Source: WS-2 sp964650245
GTDB lineage: Bacteria > Eisenbacteria > RBG-16-71-46
Assembly: GCA_964650245.1 (NCBI GenBank)
Contig: CAZYQK010000146.1
Span: forward strand, 1-7,444
Length of the DNA: 7,444 bases
Direction of reading: 5' to 3'
The first letter of the stretch is position 1. Each line of letters opens with the position of its first letter. The notes beneath the pieces are model-generated. The model was not told where the DNA came from. It ran no database searches and saw only the letters and a list, made by a program, of their open reading frames with translations. The position numbers and the translations under genes were made by a program. Positions 1 to 5,227 of this stretch are shown piece after piece.

Positions 1-1569
1 CGCGCCGGCGTCTCGCCGCTCGTGGACTACCGCGACCTGCCGCTCCACGCTCCCTATCTGGAGGCGCTCGCGGAGCGTGGGCTGGCACCGTTCGGGGCAT
101 CGCGCTGGCTCAACCAGGCCGCGGTCCGCCTGCCCGGGACGCGGCTCACTGAGCTGGCCGCGCTGCCGTTCGTCGCGCGCGTCCGCGAGGTCGAGCGCAT
201 GGCGCGCTCGCTCGATCCTGGCGGCGGGCCCGGTGGGCCCAGGCCCGCGCCGTCCCCGTTCCGCGCCGCCGGCACGGCCGCGATTGACTACGGCCGGACC
301 GCTTCGCCGCTCGCGCAGATCGGGCTCCCGGCGGTGCACGACTCGGGCTATGCCGGGAACGGCGTCCTGATCTGCATCCTGGACGAGGGCTTCAACGCGC
401 ACGACACCCACGAGGCGCTGAGCGGCGTGGTCCTGGCACCTGGGCACCGGCGCGACTTCGTCGAGGGCGACACCGTCGTCACCGACTACTCGAGCCCGCT
501 CGCTTTCCAGCACGGCACCTGGGTGATGGGCCTGCTCGCGGGAAACAAGCCCGGCGCCTACGTGGGCGCCGCCTTCGGCGCCGACTACGCGCTGGGCCGC
601 ACCGAGGTCGCGTCCAGCGAGCGGCAGATCGAGATGGTCTACTGGGGCATGGGCGCGGAGTGGGCCGACAGCCTGGGCGCAGACATCATCTCGTCGTCGC
701 TGGGCTATACGGAGTTCGACCCGCCCGATCCGAGCTACGGTTACGGCGACATGAACGGCCGCACCACCGTGATCACTCAGGCCGCCAGGATCGCGGCCTC
801 CAATGGCATCCTGGTGGTGAACGCGGTCGGCAACCAGGGTGACCAGCCCTGGCACTATCTGGTGGCACCGGCTGATGCGAACGGCGACAGCCTGATCGCG
901 GTCGGGGCGGTGGACCAGTTCGGGAGCGTGGCCAGCTTCTCCTCGTACGGTCCGAGTTTCGACCGCCGGATCAAGCCCGACCTCGCCGCGCGCGGAAAGG
1001 ACTGCCCGGTGCTCTCGGCCACCGGCGGCGCGTCCGCCTACGAGACCTGGAGCGGCACGTCGTTCTCGGCCCCGCTGGTCGCGGGGCTGGCGGCGTGCCT
1101 GATGCAGGCGCGCCCCGCGTGGCGCCTGGTGGACGTGATCCGCGCGCTGCGCGAGACCGCGTCGCAGGCAGGCAGCCCCGACGATCGCGTGGGCTACGGG
1201 ATTCCGAGCGGCGTCCGCGCGCTGTGCTGGCACGTCCCGACCGGAGGGCTGCCCTCGCTGCCGCGCTCGATTCCGGCCGCCGAGCTGCTCGGACCCAACC
1301 CGGTGCGAGCGGACGGACCCCCGACTCAGGTACGATTCGCGGCCGGTGGATTCATACCGGGGTCGAACCCGGCGCGCGTCCGGGTGCACGACACCGCCGG
1401 CCGCGCCGTGCGCGACCTGTGGTCGGGCCTGCTCGCGCGCGGCCAGTGCGTCACCGTGGCCTGGGACGGCCGCGACAACGAGCGGCGCGCGGCCGTGCCC
1501 GGCGTTTATTTCATCTCGCTCCAGGTCGGAGGACAGCTCACTTCGGCACGCGTGGCGGTTCTGCGCTGA
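1..1569 (+). CDS. S8 family (subtilisin-like) serine peptidase with C-terminal FlgD-like Ig domain, 5'-partial
   Basis: This is a secreted or envelope endopeptidase of the subtilase family. The frame is open from base 1, and the first codons (RAGVSPLVDYRDLP) already read like the end of a propeptide region, so the true start lies upstream. The GTG at 22 is probably internal. Counting codons from base 1, the catalytic residues are Asp128 in ILDEGF (bases 382-384), His171 in QHGTWVMG (511-513) and Ser354 in SGTSFSAP (1060-1062). The oxyanion Asn278 lies in VGNQGD (832-834). The triad is therefore complete. From about codon 427 the tail (GPNPVRADG ... VYFISLQVGGQ) resembles the FlgD-like or T9SS-like Ig modules that end many secreted proteins of FCB-type bacteria. 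The protein ends AVLR before TGA. The gene lies 40 bases upstream of an M16 gene and is probably cotranscribed with it. Family assignment is firm. The tail's role in sorting or attachment is inferred. Confidence 0.95.
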   Translation, partial: RAGVSPLVDYRDLPLHAPYLEALAERGLAPFGASRWLNQAAVRLPGTRLTELAALPFVARVREVERMARSLDPGGGPGGPRPAPSPFRAAGTAAIDYGRTASPLAQIGLPAVHDSGYAGNGVLICILDEGFNAHDTHEALSGVVLAPGHRRDFVEGDTVVTDYSSPLAFQHGTWVMGLLAGNKPGAYVGAAFGADYALGRTEVASSERQIEMVYWGMGAEWADSLGADIISSSLGYTEFDPPDPSYGYGDMNGRTTVITQAARIAASNGILVVNAVGNQGDQPWHYLVAPADANGDSLIAVGAVDQFGSVASFSSYGPSFDRRIKPDLAARGKDCPVLSATGGASAYETWSGTSFSAPLVAGLAACLMQARPAWRLVDVIRALRETASQAGSPDDRVGYGIPSGVRALCWHVPTGGLPSLPRSIPAAELLGPNPVRADGPPTQVRFAAGGFIPGSNPARVRVHDTAGRAVRDLWSGLLARGQCVTVAWDGRDNERRAAVPGVYFISLQVGGQLTSARVAVLR

Positions 1570-1594
1570 GGCGCGCCGCCCCGCGGCGGCCGCG

Positions 1595-1600
1595 AAAGGA
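1595..1600 (+). promoter_or_regulatory. Ribosome binding site of the first M16 gene
   Basis: The purine stretch AAAGGA ends nine bases before the ATG at 1610. It supports that start over upstream in-frame positions, which would overlap the subtilase gene and have no signal peptide. Confidence 0.6.
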
Positions 1601-1609
1601 AATCGATCG

Positions 1610-2977
1610 ATGAAGCGATGGATCATCGTGCTGCTGGCGTGCGGGGCCGTGAGCCCGGGCATCGCCCAGGTGGTGCCGCCCGCCGTTCAATCGGTGACGC
1701 TCAAGAACGGCCTGCGCGTGCTGCTCGCGCCGGACTCGATGGCCGCGGCGGTGGACGTCGCCGTGTGGTACGGCGCGGGCCCCCGGGTCGAGCGTCCCGG
1801 CGCGAGCGGCATCACGCACCTGATGGAGCGGCTGATGTTCCGCGGCTCCCCGAGCCTCGCGACGGGCGATCCCCTGCGCCTGCTGCGCGCCGAGGGCGGA
1901 TCCTTCAACACCTTCACCACGCCCGACGCGTCCTGCTTCTTCGAGACCCTTCCGGCGGAAGCCCTGGAGTTCGCGCTTAAGATCGAGGCCGACCGCATGG
2001 CGGGGCTGACGCTCACCGCGGAAAACGTCGCGCGCGAGCGGCGCCTGGTCCGGGAAGGGCGCCGGCAGGGCGCCGCGGCCAGCCCGATCAGCCTCGGTCT
2101 GCAGCGACTGTACGCGACGGCCTTCCGCGATCATCCTTACGGCTGGCCTGTGTTGGGCCTGGAGCGCGACTCGGACCGCCTCACCCCCGCGGCCTGCCAG
2201 GCCTACCACCTCGAGCGCTACGCCCCCAACAACGCGGTGCTCACCCTGGTCGGGCGTTTCGATCCGGTCCAGGCGCTGAGGCTCGTGCACCGCACGTTCG
2301 ACCCGCTGCCGCGGCGCGCGACGCCGGCGGCAGCACCCCCGCCGCCGCCGCTCCAGGTCGCGGAGCGGCGCGCCACAGAGCGCACCGATACGCCCCTGCC
2401 GCTGATGCTGGTGGGCTGGCGCGCCCCCGGCGCCGGCGATCCGTCGAGCGTGGCGCTCGATCTGCTCTCTCGCGTGATGACCGGTGGGCCGAACGCACGC
2501 CTCCAGCGAGCGCTGACCGCCGCCCCGGCCCAGTGCATCGCGGTCGAGGGCGGCTTCGACGCGCGCCGCGACGCGTCGCTGCTGTTCGCCGCCGCCGTCC
2601 TGCGGCCGGGTGCCGACAGCGCAGCTGTCGAGCGCGTCCTGCTGGTCGAGTGCGAGAAGCTGGCCGGCGCTCCGGTGGACGCGGCCGAGCTCGATCGCCT
2701 GAAGCGCCAGGCTGAGATCGAGCTCATGATGGACTGGGAGGCGCCGCGCGGCCGCGCCCGGTGGCTGGGCGAGGCCGAAGCCGTGGTCGGCGACTGGCGG
2801 GCTGCCGAACGGCGCCTCGAGCGGCTGCGCGAGCTCACGCCCGAAGACCTCCAGCGCGCCGCGGCGAACGTGCTCCGCGAGCACCAGCGCACTGTGATCT
2901 GGCTGCTGCCGGGACCCCCCCGGGACCTGGCACCAGGCCCCAGACCCGACGCGACCGGAACGGGGGTGGCGCGATGA
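1610..2977 (+). CDS. M16 (insulinase) family protein, exported, with incomplete zinc site
   Basis: This 455-residue protein has the length and two-lobed layout of bacterial M16B peptidases. The ATG start follows a Shine-Dalgarno-like AAAGGA and opens an export signal (MKRWIIVLLACGAVSPGIAQ). The signal may be cleaved after Ala19 or Gln20, or may be a lipoprotein signal, because LLAC at residues 8-11 is a weak lipobox. The N-terminal lobe shows VTLKNGLRVLLAPD, the inverted zinc-motif region GITHLMERLMFRG, FETLP and EADRM. HPYGWPVLG and RYAPNNAVLTLVGRFD follow. A Pro/Ala-rich linker around residues 240-255 leads into the second M16 lobe. The usual HxxEH is H70-L-M-E73-R74. The third-ligand position in the ER-x-V-V-x-x-E helix is Gly150, beside Glu149. 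Two of three zinc ligands are therefore replaced, and proteolysis is doubtful although the general-base Glu73 remains. Its stop codon overlaps the start of the next M16 gene, so the two products probably form a heteromeric pair in the periplasm or at the outer membrane. The fold is certain; the activity and substrate are unknown. Confidence 0.93.
   Translation: MKRWIIVLLACGAVSPGIAQVVPPAVQSVTLKNGLRVLLAPDSMAAAVDVAVWYGAGPRVERPGASGITHLMERLMFRGSPSLATGDPLRLLRAEGGSFNTFTTPDASCFFETLPAEALEFALKIEADRMAGLTLTAENVARERRLVREGRRQGAAASPISLGLQRLYATAFRDHPYGWPVLGLERDSDRLTPAACQAYHLERYAPNNAVLTLVGRFDPVQALRLVHRTFDPLPRRATPAAAPPPPPLQVAERRATERTDTPLPLMLVGWRAPGAGDPSSVALDLLSRVMTGGPNARLQRALTAAPAQCIAVEGGFDARRDASLLFAAAVLRPGADSAAVERVLLVECEKLAGAPVDAAELDRLKRQAEIELMMDWEAPRGRARWLGEAEAVVGDWRAAERRLERLRELTPEDLQRAAANVLREHQRTVIWLLPGPPRDLAPGPRPDATGTGVAR
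2962..2977 (+). promoter_or_regulatory. ATGA stop/start overlap with G-rich ribosome binding site (translational coupling)
   Basis: The ATG of the second M16 gene (2974-2976) shares bases with the TGA of the first (2975-2977). The G-rich run GGGGGTGG at 2962-2969 sits four bases upstream and may serve as a Shine-Dalgarno site. This arrangement normally gives coupled translation and near-equal amounts of the two proteins, which fits a heterodimer. An in-frame ATG at 2989 is an alternative start that would keep the signal peptide but lacks a clear ribosome binding site. Confidence 0.65.
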
Positions 2978-5142
2978 TCCGACGGACGATGACTCCGCTC
3001 CCCCGGGCACGCGCGCGCGCGGCCCGCGCCGCCCTCTTGCTCATCCTGCTCGTGGGGCTGGCCGCCCCGGCGGCGGCGCTGAGGTCCTACCGGGTGCCGG
3101 CGCGGGCCCTGAAGACCCTCGAGAACGGGCTCGAGGTCATGGTGTTTTCCGATCCGCGCGTGCCGGTGGTCCAGGTTCAACTGCGGGTCCCGGCCGGCGT
3201 CGACCGGGAGCCGGTGAACCAGAACGGCGTCGCAAACTTGACGGCGCAGATGCTGCGCCGGGGCACGACCTCTCGCGACGCACAGGCCATCGCGCTCGAG
3301 ATCGAGGGGGCGGGCGCCGGGCTGGCCGCCGCCGCCGGGCGCGAATACGGCTCGGTGAGCGGCGCGTTCCTGTCGCGGGATTTCGAAGGCGGCATGGCAT
3401 TGCTGGCCGACCTCGTGCTCAACCCGGTTTTTCCCGAGATCGAGTTCCAGCGCGCGCAGGCGCAGGTGTCGCGCGGGATTCTTCAGTTCCGCCAGAACCC
3501 GGAAGCGGTGGCGGAGGAGCAATTGTGGTCGCTCGCGTTTCCCGGATGGGCGGGGGGCCGGCCAGCACTCGGCTCGCAGGAGTCGGTGGCCGGACTCACA
3601 CGCGATCAGGCGCGGGCGTTTCACCGCGAACACTTCCGGCCCGCCGGCTCGTTGCTCGTGATCGCCGGCGACGTGACGCCGGAGCGTGCGTTCGCGGCGG
3701 CCGCGGAGTGGCTGGGGCGCTGGTCCGCGAAGGGCGAGGCCCCGGGGCCCCCGCCGCCCCCGTCGCCGTCACCGTCCGGCGTGCGGGTACGCATCGTCGA
3801 TCAGCCCGGAAGCGGCTGTACGCTGCGCCTGGGAGTCGAGGTGCCGGGGCGCAGCGCTCCGGACGAGATCGCGCGCTCGGTCGCGGAGCTTCTCTTCGAG
3901 AGCGAGCTCGGCCAGCGATTGAGCCGTGCCTCGGGGCCCGGCGGGCTCGGGCGGGACGCGCGATCCTCGCTCGCCCTGCTGCGCGACGGCGGGCTGTGGC
4001 TGCTGGGCGCCTCGGGCCCCGCCGACTCGGCGGGAACGCTCGCGCGTCGGCTGCGCGGCGAGCTCAGGCGCTACCTCGCGAGTCCGCCCGATGCCGCGGC
4101 GGCGGCCACCACGCGCCGCGCCGTGCAGCGCTCGTTCCCCCTACGGTTCGAGCCGCTCGGGGCCCTGGTCGGGCAGTGGACGGCGGCCCACTTCTGCGGA
4201 TTGGCCGCCGACTATTTCGACACATATCGCGCGCATGTCGCGGCGCTCACGCCGGGCGCGATGATCGAAGCCGCGCGCCGTCGCGTCGATCTCGAGCGGC
4301 TCTCGATCGTCGCGGTGGGTCCGGCCAGGACGCTCGAGCGCGAGCTGCGGCCGCTCGGCAGCGTCGAGGTCGTCCACCTCGATCAGCCTTCCCGGCTCGC
4401 GTCCGCCGCGACGGAGCCCGCGCCGCCACCCACCACCGAGCAGTTGGCACGCGGGCGCGAGCTGCTGGATCTGGCGATCGCCGCGCACGGCGGCCTGGAA
4501 CGGCTCAAGGGCGTCACCACCACGATCATGGACACCGACGTCAGTCTCGCCATGCAGGGCCAGGATATCCAGGGGACGATGCGCCAGGTGCGCAAGGAAC
4601 CGTACAAGATGATCTACCTCACGATCATCGGGGAGTTCACCAGCCGGCAGGTACTGAGCGGCGATCGCGCCTGGACGGTCCTGACCGGCGCTGCGACGCC
4701 GAAGGCGGCCGACCCGAACGAAGTCGCTGCCCTGCGCGCCGGCTTCGACTCGGACCTCCCGCACCTGCTGCTCTCCGGCACCGACCCGCGATCAAGCACC
4801 GCCGCGCGCGGCGCCGAGCGCGTCGGGGGCCGCGACGCGGACGTGGTGGAAATCGTGAACGCGGCGGGCCAGCGCCGGAAGCTGTTCCTGGGTACCGAAG
4901 ATCACAGGCTGATCGCGGTCGATCAGGACGAGCCCGGCCACGCGGCCGGACGCCCGGTCGCGCGCCGGTTCTACGCCGACTACCGGACGGTGGGCGGGAT
5001 CTGGTGGCCATTCGCGGAGGAGCGTTACATCGGTGGCGAACGCCTCATCGCGCTGCGCGTCACCAGCATGCTGGTGAATACGCCGGTGGGCGACGAGGAT
5101 TTCTCCGGGCCTGGACAGGCCCCCCACGCGCCGCAGAAATAG
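2974..5142 (+). CDS. M16 family protein lacking zinc motif, fused to a LolA-like lipoprotein-sorting domain
   Basis: This is a 722-residue exported fusion protein. A basic N-terminus (several Arg up to residue 18) is followed by the hydrophobic core LLLILLVGLAAPAAA, with likely cleavage near residue 35. Residues about 40-475 are an M16 module: LENGLEVMVFSD, then GVANLTAQMLRRG, FLSRDFEGGMALLADLVLNP, HFRPAGSLLVIAGDVTPE, a Pro/Ser-rich linker near residues 256-269, and the second lobe containing FPLRFEP and DYFDTY. At the zinc motif the residues are N88-L-T-A91-Q92, so both histidines and the glutamate are absent, as in the non-catalytic subunit of paired M16 enzymes. From about residue 488 (ARGRELLDLAIAAHGG) to the end is a second domain with the beta-rich pattern of LolA/LolB-like or outer-membrane lipoprotein-sorting proteins (GDRAWTVL, RRKLFLGTEDHRLIAVDQ, YRTVGGIWWPF, VNTPVGDEDFSGP). 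Its upstream neighbour overlaps it by four bases. Domain calls rest on family pattern recognition. The joint function is unknown; a scaffold or a lipid- or lipoprotein-handling partner is an inference. Confidence 0.92.
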   Translation: MIRRTMTPLPRARARAARAALLLILLVGLAAPAAALRSYRVPARALKTLENGLEVMVFSDPRVPVVQVQLRVPAGVDREPVNQNGVANLTAQMLRRGTTSRDAQAIALEIEGAGAGLAAAAGREYGSVSGAFLSRDFEGGMALLADLVLNPVFPEIEFQRAQAQVSRGILQFRQNPEAVAEEQLWSLAFPGWAGGRPALGSQESVAGLTRDQARAFHREHFRPAGSLLVIAGDVTPERAFAAAAEWLGRWSAKGEAPGPPPPPSPSPSGVRVRIVDQPGSGCTLRLGVEVPGRSAPDEIARSVAELLFESELGQRLSRASGPGGLGRDARSSLALLRDGGLWLLGASGPADSAGTLARRLRGELRRYLASPPDAAAAATTRRAVQRSFPLRFEPLGALVGQWTAAHFCGLAADYFDTYRAHVAALTPGAMIEAARRRVDLERLSIVAVGPARTLERELRPLGSVEVVHLDQPSRLASAATEPAPPPTTEQLARGRELLDLAIAAHGGLERLKGVTTTIMDTDVSLAMQGQDIQGTMRQVRKEPYKMIYLTIIGEFTSRQVLSGDRAWTVLTGAATPKAADPNEVAALRAGFDSDLPHLLLSGTDPRSSTAARGAERVGGRDADVVEIVNAAGQRRKLFLGTEDHRLIAVDQDEPGHAAGRPVARRFYADYRTVGGIWWPFAEERYIGGERLIALRVTSMLVNTPVGDEDFSGPGQAPHAPQK

Positions 5143-5170
5143 CGCCTCACACGCCCCGCCGCTTGAGGCG
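5143..5170 (+). terminator. Inverted repeat after the M16 operon (possible terminator or operator)
   Basis: CGCCTCA (5143-5149) and TGAGGCG (5164-5170) form a perfect seven-base-pair stem with a 14-base loop, starting directly after the TAG stop. No T-tract follows, so it is not a classic intrinsic terminator. It could still stall polymerase, protect a 3' end, or bind a protein, because its right arm overlaps the candidate -35 box of ppdK. A second pairing, CCCCGC (5154-5159) with GCGGGG (5177-5182), would interlock with it. In such GC-rich DNA chance is a real alternative. Confidence 0.4.
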
Positions 5171-5192
5171 TCGCCCGCGGGGTCGGTATGCT
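5163..5192 (+). promoter_or_regulatory. Candidate sigma-70-type promoter for ppdK
   Basis: TTGAGG (5163-5168; four of six matches to TTGACA) and TATGCT (5187-5192; four of six matches to TATAAT) are separated by 18 bases, within the preferred spacing range. Transcription would begin near 5199, giving a leader of about 30 bases that contains the ribosome binding site. The -10 box stands out as one of the few AT-leaning spots in the gap. Confidence 0.45.
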
Positions 5193-5215
5193 GCGGAAGC
5201 CGCCGTACTCCTACC

Positions 5216-5221
5216 AGGAGG
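5216..5221 (+). promoter_or_regulatory. Strong Shine-Dalgarno sequence of ppdK
   Basis: A full AGGAGG lies six bases before the GTG at 5228. It decides the start: the GTG opens the frame that matches the enzyme, while the nearby ATG at 5188 is in another frame and has no such site. Confidence 0.85.
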
Positions 5222-5227
5222 CTCCAG

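Noticed and set aside
1575..1590. Six-base-pair GC hairpin (GCCGCC/GGCGGC) between the subtilase and the first M16 gene
   Set aside because: It is short, has no T-tract, and is easily expected by chance in this composition. It does not justify a terminator call.
2915..2921. Run of seven C near the end of the first M16 gene as a possible frameshift site
   Set aside because: The zero frame continues to a stop that overlaps the next start exactly as in coupled genes, so no frameshift is needed.
2761..2973. Upstream extension of the second M16 gene to a start at 2761
   Set aside because: It would overlap the first M16 gene by more than 200 bases and put an Arg/Ala-rich stretch before the signal peptide. 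The ATG at 2974 gives a proper export signal and a typical ATGA overlap.
1538..3010. A 490-codon open frame on the - strand opposite the first M16 gene
   Set aside because: It mirrors a well-recognised coding gene in GC-rich DNA, its translation is low-complexity Arg/Gly/Ala-rich, and it matches no family I know.
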